The notes under the pieces: model-generated | Databases searched by the model: none | What the model saw: only the letters and a program-made list of their open reading frames with translations | Told to the model about the DNA's origin: nothing | Translations under genes and position numbers: made by a program | Source: Channallabes apus | Lineage: Eukaryota; Chordata; Actinopteri; Siluriformes; Clariidae | DNA length: 64,000 nucleotides | Direction: 5' to 3' | Assembly (NCBI GenBank): GCA_030522415.1 | Contig: CM060115.1 | Location: forward strand, 17,216,691 to 17,280,690 | Shown: positions 10,690-20,999 of the stretch, one piece after another | Numbering within the stretch: position 1 is the first letter of the stretch | Layout of the letters: every line of letters begins with the position of its first letter

Positions 10690-10949
10690 CGAGAAAAGGG
10701 ATCCCGTGACTTGCCGCGGCTTTGCGCGGCTGCATGCGGGAAGCTGTGAACATGCCCTTCATTATCTGTAGGGGGCAGTCGTGTTTCAGTCTGAAGTATT
10801 GTGTGTCTACTGAAGCCGAAAATGTGTGCAAATTAAACTGCGCATGCGTGTTTGGAGTCGCTGTGCCCGCGCTGTGTATCAGTCGGTTGGGAATCATCAC
10901 GGAGGTTACAACACGGCGTGGCTGCAGCTGGAGTTTGTCGTGTTCGAGG
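10690..10949 (+). promoter_or_regulatory. CpG-rich putative promoter and first non-coding exon
   Basis: A short GC- and CpG-rich stretch (TGCCGCGGCTTTGCGCGGC and neighbours) in otherwise AT-rich DNA. It is followed by sequence ending TCGTGTTCGAG then GTAAGTTTAG, a near-consensus splice donor at 10949/10950. Its position 1.9 kb upstream of two probable coding exons makes it a plausible promoter and first exon of the gene at 12813-13509. There is no direct evidence of transcription. Confidence 0.35.
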
Positions 10950-11437
10950 TAAGTTTAGCTTTCTTTTTTGGATGTGATTCTCGCTTTCATGACTCCCAAT
11001 TAATGTTCATCTTAATCTCAGGACGTACAATTAGCAATTTCAGTTTTTAATAGTGTGGAGATTCACAAAACACCGTTTTCGTGTAAAAACCTGAACCTAC
11101 GGAGCCCCCATGGGTCCTGTGGTAAATAAATAAATAAATAAAATAATAACGAACCGAGCGCGCGGATTAATACACCGAGATGTGTGTTTCTTACCCCCAC
11201 CCCGAGTGAAAACGGCGTGTTCAGACAAAGGCTCGCCAGTTAGATGCCATTTCTGAAAAAAACTGAGTCGTGTGTGTTAAAGCATTAAATGGTAAAAGAG
11301 CACTAGCAATAAACGTTTTTTTTTCTGAAGCCGAACTTTATTAATGAGTTACGAGTAAAGAACCTGTACATATGTTCATACAGTATTGACAGCAGCTCTA
11401 ATTTACTGCGGTAAAGCCAGCCGCGGTTCAGAAAAAC

Positions 11438-12503
11438 ACGGTCAAGCCAGCCGAGATTGATTTTAGTGCGCGCGCATATTACAGTGATTACGGTAGTTTC
11501 ATGAACAACACAGAGTGAATGCCCCATATCTGAAAAATGCTGCAGTAAAATAGTTTCATATGTGGTGTGTATATAGTATGGGACGTCCTGAATAAGAACT
11601 GATCATTGTTTTTTTCTACTTATTAGAAATGGGGTCTTTATACCCCTTTAAAGTGTAATAATGTCCAATATCTCAAAAATGCTGCAGTAAAATTGTTTCA
11701 TATGTGGTGTGTATATAGTATGGGACGTCCTGAATAAGAACTGATCATTGTTTTTTTTCTACTTATTAGAAATGGGGTCTTTATACCCCTTTAAAGTGTA
11801 ATAATGTCCAATATCTCAAAAATGCTGCAGTAAAATTGTTTCATATGTGGTGTGTATATAGTATGGGACGTCCTGAATAAGAACTGATCATTGTTTTTTT
11901 TCTACTTTTTTTTTTTTATCATATAATGTGTGTACATTATATGGGATAAAAACTGACCATGGCGTTTTATACTTACTAGAATTTATTTTTTCATAGGTCT
12001 CTGAAGTGAAATAAAGGCATTTTATTTAACTTTTTTTCCCCATTGTGAACATTTGTTTATTTGACCTCTCTTCCAAAGCAGACGTTAATCCTCATTATAG
12101 AAAACATTCATTGAAGAATAACTGCTACTTTTGAACAGTAAAACAGTAAAACAAAATAAAAATCAATTCTGGTATTTAGAAAGACTAAATACATTATTTT
12201 GTCTGTTTTCTACGAATTCTGCTGTAACTTATCTACATAAAACAATTATTTGAATGGTGAATATTTAAGAAAAATATTGTAACAGACAACCGTCAAAGTC
12301 ACCAATAAATAACACGGATATTAAAGCAGAAATGCAAATAAATAAGCAAGTAAAAATTGACGAGCATGTTGTATTATCTCTCAGTCCTGGGCGTCTAAAT
12401 GAAAAGCGCTCTGAAAGCGCGTTGTCTCTGTGTCGGTCCTGAAACTACCGTAATCACTGTAATATGTGCGCACACTAAAATCAATCGCGGCTGGCTTGAC
12501 CGC
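11438..12503. repeat. 59-bp inverted repeat pair with 0.95-kb spacer
   Basis: Bases 11438-11496 and 12445-12503 are reverse complements with about 4 mismatches in 59. The core on the left arm is GATTGATTTTAGTG and TTACAGTGATTACGGTAG. A second, weaker copy of the GCCAGCCGCGG motif precedes the left arm at about 11408. The spacer holds a tandem array. This may be a foldback or non-autonomous DNA transposon; no transposase is present. Confidence 0.7.
11530..11910. repeat. 142-bp tandem repeat, about 2.7 copies
   Basis: The landmark GCTGCAGTAAAATNGTTTC starts at 11539, 11681 and 11824, giving periods of 142 and 143 bp. Copies are nearly identical, differing mainly in T-run length, and the last copy is cut off in a poly-T stretch. 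No coding content was seen. Confidence 0.9.
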
Positions 12504-12812
12504 AGTTCTAATTTGTCTAAATCGCATTGCAGACAATAAAAATAAGTCGAGTCATCCTGTGACCCTGCATGCTTAATCTTTCCACACATGATTCTTGCTT
12601 CTTACTTTTTCCTTAATCCCTCGCTGATCTATCTTGTATTTTTCTAACGGTGTCAGAAACTTTGTGTTAGTAGCACTGCTTGACATGCTTGATGCCTTCC
12701 TCTTTTGTAATTTGCTTTGGATAAAGGCAAACTTACAAAAGATGAAGAAATGCCTAAATGTAGTTGTACGAATAAAAGATTATGTAATGATACAATGTAA
12801 ATATTTTCACAG

Positions 12813-13509
12813 AAACAAAGCGTAAAGATGAGACGTGAATCTGAAGAGGATCTCTTTGATGATTGCCTGGTAAAGCATTGTTTTCTTATTAATTATACAA
12901 TATAAATGCAAATGAATATATAAATATGAGTAATTATTGAACGAATTTTCATGTTTGGACTAACCCTTTAAATACAAACTCAGCATTCATCATAGGATTT
13001 CCTGACACTGTAAAGGTGCAGAGTAATCTATGGAGTGTAGCCATCTCATGCCATGTTTTACAATGTTTTAGTGATGCAAGATTATTGCTTAAAGCAATTT
13101 AACCCAAGTTTAACAATCTGAAGTATATGAAGTGATGGTCATTTTTTATTATCAATTATTTGTATTATTTTTTTTTCTCTGTGAAATGAAGTCAGCACAG
13201 GTTGAAGCAATTCAGATTTTTTTTTGTTTCTCAAAATAAATTATTTATTTTCTTGTACATTTTATGCAGGGGGACAGACGAAGTGATGCCAGTATGCACC
13301 TTCTTAAAATCCTTGTCGTCTGTGCTGTTGAAGGGGAAGAACCGGTTGGTGTATCCATAATCCTTGAAGGAGAGGAAATTTTGCAAGAATGTGGCAATAG
13401 CTCCGAGCACTGCGCTACACATTTGAGCTATTTTCAGAAAGTTCTTCTAGAACTTGATGGGATTAAGCGATCACCAAAAGTGCAAGCTTTAAAGATGAAG
13501 TTATCTTAA
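12813..13509 (+). CDS. Two probable 3' exons of a small teleost multi-copy-family gene
   Basis: Exon 12813-12869 (after TATTTTCACAG, before GTAAAG) encodes KQSVKMRRESEEDLFDDCL. Exon 13270-13509 (after TACATTTTATGCAG) continues in the same phase with GDRRSDASMHLLKILVVCAV and ends VLLELDGIKRSPKVQALKMKLS then stop. An AATAAA occurs at about 13904. The IILEGEEILQ and QKVLLELDG-K-SPKVQALK-KL pattern resembles the C-terminal end of uncharacterised proteins that are highly multi-copy in teleost genomes. That resemblance is from memory. The middle seems shortened relative to those proteins. No function can be assigned. Upstream coding exons were not found, so the gene may be truncated or the start non-coding. 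Confidence 0.45.
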
Positions 13510-13919
13510 AACATTTGATTTGGCTTGACTACAAGTCTTTACATGTTGTGTTTACATGTTCAGCTTAATGTTTTAATGCGTTATGGTTTCAATGGCATAC
13601 TTTTAAGTGCACTAGTCCAGAGTGCTGATTTGAATGTTGCAGCTTCACTGCTTCCGAGGGCTATTACGTTTTAACGTTTATTCTACAGTTTGTTTAATGT
13701 ATTTTCTGCTGTATTTTATTTCTAAATGAATGCTGTATTTTATTTATTTATTATTTTACACAATTTTGTTTAAAACAAGTATTTCAGGCCCTGGTGCCAT
13801 GCAGTTTTTTTCTATGGATGCAAAATCTAGCTGAATGCACTTTTATTAAAAAGACAACTTGGATCTAGACTGTGAATGTCACAAATATTTGGTAATGTTG
13901 GTGAATAAACTGTTTAATT

Positions 13920-14226
13920 ATATTTTAGTTGTGTGATTTATGAAAGATATAGATGAAATAATTACTTAAGTTTCTTTCCAAAACATAAATTAGCAATGTT
14001 TACATTATTATAGGGAGTAATATAAATTGATAAAACCAAGTTAAGGGAAAATCTCACAAAACAAAATGATAGTAATTTCATAAAATTAAGGTTCCTGCAA
14101 CTTTACTTGATTATTTTAAATAAATCTAATTTGTGCATTAAATATAATTATGTAACTTTTACTTGATTTCTTTTATTGTTAATTTAATTAAGTAAATTTT
14201 ACCTGACAATTACGGGTGAGTTTTAC
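13920..14226. other. Gene-free AT-rich stretch
   Basis: AT-rich sequence downstream of the putative polyadenylation signal with no recognised genes or elements. Confidence 0.5.
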
Positions 14227-14229
14227 TTA

Positions 14230-15080
14230 GGCTGAATCACAATTCTATTTTCTTCCCCTTGTCCCTTGAAACGAAGTGGAAAGGGGAAGGGTATAAATAT
14301 TTCCCCTAAGAAATGGGACAACACTGTTATACGTCATCATACGTTGTCGCTGGTTCCTAATGTTACGTCAGAGGACATGCGCCGATGTTTATCACACATT
14401 CCAATAAGAGAGATTACTCACTCCCAAAGGTTTTTTGCGCCGTATTTCGATTTTTAAAAAAGTTGCTCATTTTCACCACGAACACGGATGAGTCTTCGGG
14501 TTTCCTCAGCCGTCCATATACAGAATATAAATTACAAAACTGTGGTCACGTTGCAATAAGTAAGAATAGTGTAAGCAAAACAATAGTGTATGGCCGTAAG
14601 CAAAACAAACAATGCGTTATCAAATGCTCGGCAAAATGCCGTGCTACTGAACTTTCATATTTGTTTGTAGCATGCAGTAAAGTGTATGTGACATAAAAAT
14701 ATATATTTGTAATATTGTGCAATCTGTGCTATCCGCTAGCAAACTTTAGCGATTTTTTTTGCAAACGTTTCTTTACAGAACATCACCATAAACACAAGAC
14801 TAAAGGTAATATACATATAATGAAAACTTGTCATAAAAATCTTTATTAATGGCAAAAATGACTTAACATTTATGGGTCTGTTTGCTCGAGTGAGCAGCCA
14901 TGTTGAAAACTTCGCTTAGCCCTTCGTTTGAAGTGAGGTCCTGAAAAATCTTCGTTTGGAGTGCTATCTGGCCCTTCCCCCCTCCCCCTACACCTCCAAC
15001 CAAAAGAGAAATGAGACACCACTACCCCTGCACGTGAACGCGTCAAATGGAAGGGTAGGGGGAAGGGTTGGGATTCAGCC
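14230..15080. mobile_element. PIF/Harbinger-type MITE with TTA target duplication
   Basis: Inverted ends GGCTGAATC(A/C)CAA at 14230 and the reverse complement ending at 15080, each followed inward by a CCCTTCC-rich stretch. TTA flanks both sides (14227-14229 and 15081-15083). A 3-bp TWA duplication and GG-starting ends are typical of PIF/Harbinger elements. The 851-bp body has no recognisable transposase, so it is a non-autonomous copy. Confidence 0.7.
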
Positions 15081-15199
15081 TTAATATTGGAGCAATAAAA
15101 TTTACTTAAAATCTGTGTCCAAATTGTTATGAGGATTTTATCAAGTAAATCTTACAAGTTCTTTTTTTCAGTGCATGGGTGAACACGATGTTTTAAGAA

Positions 15200-15305
<106 letters not shown>

Positions 15306-15433
15306 CCGGTGCAACTCACACGTCCTATTCCATTGTCATTCATACTGCCGTAGTTTTTAGAGCCCTAAAAGCATTCGCTAGTAAGTAAGTAAATAAAAGA
15401 CAAATGAATAAATAGTTTTAAATTATATATATA

Positions 15434-17538
15434 CAGGGGCGTAGATTTAGGGTGGACGGAGGGGATGTGTCCCCACCAATATCCTCCGATCATTGAAATG
15501 TCCCCACCAATAATTTAATCCACTTTTTTTTAAATCGTTCTGTCAACATTAACCTAGACACGCAGAAAGGGATAAATCACGTTCTCTCCTTGAGTCCTCC
15601 CGCCCCCAAAACACATATGAACATTTTGATTGGCTGTGCCTTTCCCTGCCATCATGTGATAGACGATTGGCTGCGTTCAGACACAAGCAGCGCCAAATGC
15701 AGTGGACTCACATTCAGTACAGCAGGCCAGGATATAGTCTGTGAATACGGACGTAAAACTAACAGCAGATTAAACAGCTAAATGTAAAAGTATAAATATG
15801 ATCCCTGTCAGTCTCCTAATCTAGTGACTGTTTGTCAGAAATCAGTATTGTGAAAGAAATTGATAAACTAATATACTAATATTGCCATATGGGTAGAATT
15901 TTGTTGACACCAATAGAAAATCCACTTCAGAAAAATAGTTTTTAAAATGCATTCACTTACTTGGCGAACATTAATGATTTGATTCGAGGTTTGCACACTA
16001 AGACTCAGAAAAAGTGAAATAAAATGATTGCTGTTTAAATGGCATGTGTTTATCCTGTTTTGTCAGGTAACAGAACCTAAACACCTGTGCTGTATATCAG
16101 ACAGCGATGGAGAGAGTGTAGATTACACACAGGTGCTCTCGAGTCATTAGCACTCATCAGGCAATGTCTATGGCCAACTGACTGCACTCAGACCAAAGGG
16201 GGCTGAATAATTACACACACCCCACTTTTCAGTTATTTATTTGTAAAAAAAAAAATTTTTAAATCATGTATGATTTTCGTTCCACTTCTCGCGTGTACAC
16301 CACTTTGTATTGGTCTTTCACGTGGAATTCCAATAAAATTGATTCATGTTTGTGGCTGTAATGTGACAAAATGTGGAAAAGTTCACGGGGGGGCGAATAC
16401 TTTTGCAAGCCACTGTAGTTGTCCTGAGATTTAACATTGTTACCAATAATAGGCTGAGGCATTCTCTGTCCATGCTCATAAGGAATCCCTCAATGTTTTT
16501 CAATTAGGGGACAGAAGCAGATCAGCCATGTTGTAGTTCAGGTGAAGAGGCGAGTTCACAGGAGGTCAATCTGAATGTTGATTATACAGTATATAACATA
16601 TAATATGTGTGCGTGTATTATACATGTTGATTATACTAATATTTAGCATTATGAGGAGTGATAGGCTGAGGATGTAAGTGATTCATTAGTGTTTTTGGCA
16701 AAAGTTTTGAACTGACATTTCACTTTTTTGTCACGCTATTTCATCAGGTGGCAATGCTGTCCGGTCCTAGTGCAGTCAGAGGGGAAGAGTTAGGGTCAAA
16801 GCCATTGTTCACCCCCAAAAAAACTTTACTCACTATTTACTCCTTAAGTGGTTCCAAACTTTAATGATTTTCTTTATTTTGTTGAATACAAAATAAGATA
16901 TTGTGAAAAAAAGCTGAAAACATTGACTTCCGTAGCAGGAAAAACAAATACTATGTAAATCAATGATTACAGGTTTTCAGAATTCTACAAAATATCATCT
17001 TTAGTGTTTATGAGAAGAAAAAAAGAACAGCCTGGACAATATTGATGTCAAACAAATATGCCAGCAGTTTATTTCTGTTAACGAGAGGCGAAGGCATGTT
17101 TTTGTCTCCTTCATATAGGAGCAATAGGCATTGAGCTGTTGTGTGGTACTCTACCTAGTAGTTCATGTTTAGATGTAATCTACTTTTATATATATACAGA
17201 TGATTGAGATGTTTCATTTGCACTAGGGCTCAATAAAGAATAGTTTTTATTTTATTAAAGACTATCTTTTTGTCAGTTATTAAACATTCCTTTAACTTTA
17301 CACTATTCCTTAATTTAACTTAATGAATTGCATTTCGAGTGGATTAATATCAATCGAAGCATTGCTAGTATTAATGTAAAGTGATTTCGCACGATATTAA
17401 GAAAAACATGTATTCAGTGGACATAGTTGGGGTGGGAGGTTGGTAGGTGGATGGGGCAGGGGGTTGGGGGTTGGTGGGTGGAAAAGGGGATTGGGGGATG
17501 GGGTATTAGTTGGAGTCATAGGTAGCAAACCTACGCCC

Positions 17539-17541
<3 letters not shown>
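15434..17541. mobile_element. hAT-like element with CAGGGGCGTAG ends
   Basis: The left end CAGGGGCGTAGATTTA at 15434 is mirrored by the right end, which inverted reads CAAGGGCGTAGGTTTG, ending at 17541. The left interior has the GTCCCCACCAATAT motif common next to this end in fish genomes. CAG-type ends suggest hAT, but the flanks are microsatellite, so the 8-bp target duplication cannot be judged. No transposase was recognised in the 2.1 kb. A Tc1-like 3' end (16190-16427) is embedded. Confidence 0.5.
16190..16427 (+). mobile_element. Tc1-like transposon 3' end remnant
   Basis: Sequence from GGGGGCTGAATAATTACAC through TGGCTGTAATGTGACAAAAT to CGAATACTTTTGCAAGCCAC and TGTA. This is the standard 3' untranslated and terminal region of a widespread teleost Tc1-like transposon. 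No transposase coding precedes it, so only the end is left. Confidence 0.65.
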
Positions 17542-17544
<3 letters not shown>

Positions 17545-17579
<35 letters not shown>

Positions 17580-18296
17580 GAAATATAATTAATATTTTCG
17601 TGTTTAATTACAAAAAAAAAAAACATTTTAATGGTTAGTGATTGTTGCAGACATTTACACTATTTTTGAGAACTATTAAGTTCTCCTTCAACGTGTCATA
17701 GCCGATAACTGCCACTTTGAAGCCTTTGAATGGTGTTAAAAATACTTGCAAAACAAGTATTGCAGCCATACATTGGAGGGAACTTCTGAGGTGGTCAGTG
17801 ATTGATGGCACGGTCGGTCGGAGGGGGTTGTGATCACACCTATAGATCTTTTGTTCTAGGCTATCGGTCAAATATCTCTCCACTTGGAAGCAAAAACATG
17901 CAAGGGATTTCAGCATCTCGACGCACATACTAAGCTGTTTATAAAGTAGACACTGTTTGTTTTTTCATTTTGTAATCTTTCCCGTGTTTACCGTGTACTG
18001 TACAATGTATATTCATTTTTTAATGAATTACTGTAAATAAACTACACATTCCGTTGATTTACCAGAAATGACTTTTCTGTTTTTTGTGTGTGCTAAACTA
18101 AACTTCAGGGTCAAAGTAATAGCGATTTTATTTGAAAAGTATTATATATTTACAATGCTGATAAGTTCAAGCTTAGATTCATATATAAACTGCTTCAAAG
18201 TCTTTCCGTGACCGCTGAAATCCGACAGACGCAGGGCTCAAGGGAGGTGTGTCTGTGTGTGTGTGTGTGTGCGCGTGCGCTGTAGCCTGTCATATT
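17545..18296. other. Gene-free stretch with GT repeats
   Basis: Contains a (GT)n tract at about 17541-17574, AT-rich DNA, and a diverged copy of the repeat seen again near 18795-18970 (CTTTCCGTGACCGCTGAAAT). No gene was recognised. Confidence 0.5.
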
Positions 18297-18419
18297 TTCA
18301 GCGGATTTTTCCGCTACCGCAGATCAGTTTATCAACTTGTAATATATACATTTTAGGAATATATTAACATGTGCAGACATTTAAGGGTGCGCTGCCCTCT
18401 CTTGCCCCTGCGTAGAGCC

Positions 18420-18420
<1 letters not shown>
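18297..18420. repeat. Dispersed repeat shared with 60303-60458
   Basis: Both copies contain GCGGATTTTTCCGCTANCGC followed by AGATCA and TTTATCAACTTGT. Both end in a block like GTGCGCTGCCCTCTCTTGCC. The end resembles that of a teleost hAT-type non-autonomous element. Followed by (CA)n and (ATCT)n tracts at 18421-18470. Confidence 0.65.
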
Positions 18421-18452
<32 letters not shown>

Positions 18453-18706
18453 CTATCTATCTATCTATTATATAAATACACATTTGGAATCTGCATCTAC
18501 ATTTTCTGTTACAAGTATAGAATTAGGTTCAGCTGAGACTCATGATCAATGGTGTTAGGGTACTTATGTAGTGATAATTAGTTTCAGCCAGATCATTAAA
18601 ACTAACAATGGACTATGACACTCTTGAGAGGGGATATGAAGGTGTTATTCATTTATTTATTCTCTACAAGGGTGCGAATTACAGTACAGACCAAACTATA
18701 TCTTTC

Positions 18707-19078
18707 TCTTATACTACTATAAAAATTCTAAATATAAACAAACAAAATCCAGCTTTTTTTCCTCAGAGGTAAACGGAAAAGTGAAGTTGTTCAGCTGTTT
18801 ACTGTCACTGCAGCTTCTTCAAAGTCTTCCCACTCCGTGACCACTGAAATCCGACACGACACCACGTTAGGCTGCGTCTTGACTCATTTGTATACCGACG
18901 GTGATTGGATGTTTCCCGAGGGCTCAGGGGAGTGTGTGTGTCTGTGTGTGTCTGTGTGTGTGTGTCTATGTGTGTGCGTGCGCGCGGGTACTTGTTCTAC
19001 TGTTATAAAAACTCTAAATATAAACAAACAAAATACAGCTTTTTTTTCAGAGGTAAACGGAAAAGTGAAGATGTTCAG
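18707..19078. repeat. Imperfect direct repeat, 85-bp arms
   Basis: Bases 18707-18791 and 18994-19078 share CTATAAAAA(T/C)TCTAAATATAAAC and a CAGAGGTAAACGGAAAAGTG segment. Between them lies a TG-rich tract. A third, partial relative lies at about 18190-18290, suggesting an old degenerate tandem array of roughly 290-bp units. Confidence 0.7.
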
Positions 19079-19084
19079 TGTCAC

Positions 19085-19880
19085 TATGCAGATGTTACAT
19101 TCAGTGGAGTTACCGAAATCATTGGTTTAGTCCTCATTGAGTTGCCACACATCATTTCCACATTTCACTCGCTTTTATTACTCTTATGTGAGCATAAACA
19201 GTGAAACATTCCACAGGTTTATAATACACCGCGGCCAAGTGAACCACGTTCCCGTCGAACGAAACGAGGCATAATCGTGGTGTTTGCTTCGGTTATGACA
19301 CACCATAGTTTATTACCTGCTGTGGTAGATCTGAATATTTATTCAAACACAATAATAAAGCTTTATATCCTCAGGAGGGCTCAGTACATTGTTTTAGCGA
19401 TAGTTTCACGGAAGCGAGTTCAGAACTAATCTAACCAAACCAAATAAAAAAAAAAAACATCCGAAGCTTCAAATAGAATGAACGAACTAATGAAATTGAT
19501 ATATATGTAATTGATATACTGTATATACAGACGTGTGTGTGTCATTTTAATTCAAATGAACATTTTAATGCTTTCTGATACACTTATCAACTTATCCACA
19601 TACACTTATCAACACAAACTCTCCGTGCACGCACACACAATCTCTAAAAAATTAATATCAATAACATACATATACAAATAAACAAATGTAGGTGTAATAA
19701 AAGTAGTCGTGATGTCAGTACTCGCCCAGCAAACCAGCCTTTTGCAGCGGCTTAAAACGTATGAATTATCTTCAAATATACAAAAAAAAAGCGAAAAGAC
19801 ACTCGATTATTATGCATAGGTTATTTGTTTAATTCAAAAAGTTCATAAAAACACTTTAAAACGAGAGAAAAACTGTTAAA
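19085..19880. other. Gene-free AT-rich stretch
   Basis: No genes or complete elements were recognised. It contains short TA/CA tracts and scattered A-rich runs. Confidence 0.45.
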
Positions 19881-20151
19881 ATCCTCGTTCGCCTTCTCAG
19901 CGTTAGGTAGCGAGTGACGTCATGATTTGAATCTGCGCGCCACCGGGGAAACATAGGGAAACTGACTTTCCCGGACCACCGGCTTTTAGATAAAGTCCTT
20001 CTATGCGCCATCTGGCGGATATTCAGTGAAGCACAACACATTTATTTTAAATTCCCGAATGTTGCCTCTGGCAAGTCGCGGCAAGCCGCGCGCTAAATTG
20101 CGGCATACCGCGGGAAAACACGCAGGGTTTTAAGGGCGACATCTGTATGTG

Positions 20152-20152
<1 letters not shown>

Positions 20153-20214
<62 letters not shown>

Positions 20215-20221
20215 TTTTTTA
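20153..20221. repeat. (AT)n and poly-T tract at the insertion junction
   Basis: About 44 bp of AT dinucleotides followed by a run of T, between the right inverted end of the 9.5-kb segment and resumed DIRS A sequence. Confidence 0.95.
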
Positions 20222-20224
20222 ATT

Positions 20225-20830
20225 CAGTCTGACCTCCTGTGTGCAGTGGAGCACCAAGCTGACCCACTGCCTGAAAAGCTTTTCCCTCTAGGGAAGATAA
20301 AAGTCTACACAGCTAGAAAGGAAGTATAAGCTTACCAGGGAGGATGATGTCCCAGGAGAGAGATAGCCTGTGAAGCGTCTCTGCTATCTGGGTGTCATCA
20401 TACAATCCCGCGTTTCCACATCGACTATATTTAAATAAACAAATAAGTCGATGGCAGGAAAAACACAGCATGAATACAGCCTACTCCATGAAAGGGTTAA
20501 CTCATGAAGAGAGCTAAGAGGGGGTGGGGGGGGGGGAGAGCGTCATTGAGGCTCCGCCCCCCGGCCACCCGACAGAATCTGCTTCCGTCTACTGCTTGGA
20601 GGTTTTTTTTTTTTTTTTAGTGCTTAAGGCTATTTCCATCTCCGGTAAACAAGAGAGAAATCCTCGTGATGACAACGCGGAAGAAAGGAGTTTTCTTACC
20701 TCCGTCTGCCGCAGCTCTGTCAGATGCACGAGTTTTAAGCCAGCACTAGTCGAAGCAGTGTAGAGATCGCACTCCGATATGGATTACCACACACGGGGAG
20801 ATTTAAACTCGTCAAATTGGTGAGTTAAAC
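20225..20830 (-). pseudogene. DIRS A gag-like ORF1 remnant
   Basis: The reverse strand aligns with the ORF1 region of DIRS element B (about 30830-31700). The segments include CTCCTGGGACATCATCCTC at 20340-20358 and GGCCACCCGACAGAA at about 20563-20578. The adjacent sequence equivalent to MALL-type ORF1 coding is heavily mutated, with homopolymer expansions (G-run near 20520, T-run near 20600). It links the RT half at 10.6 kb with the terminal repeat at 26.05 kb into one element. Confidence 0.65.
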
Positions 20831-20999
20831 ACCTTATTATTTTGCTGGTTTATCACAAGCACGCTTCACAACAAGGCTGAAGACAAATGATCTGAGGTCG
20901 TCTTCTTCTTCTTCTTCTTTTTGGTTTTTAACGGCGGCTGACACCAACTTTTATAGGTGCATTACCGCCACCTTCTGCTCCGGAGTGTGGAACAGTGAT

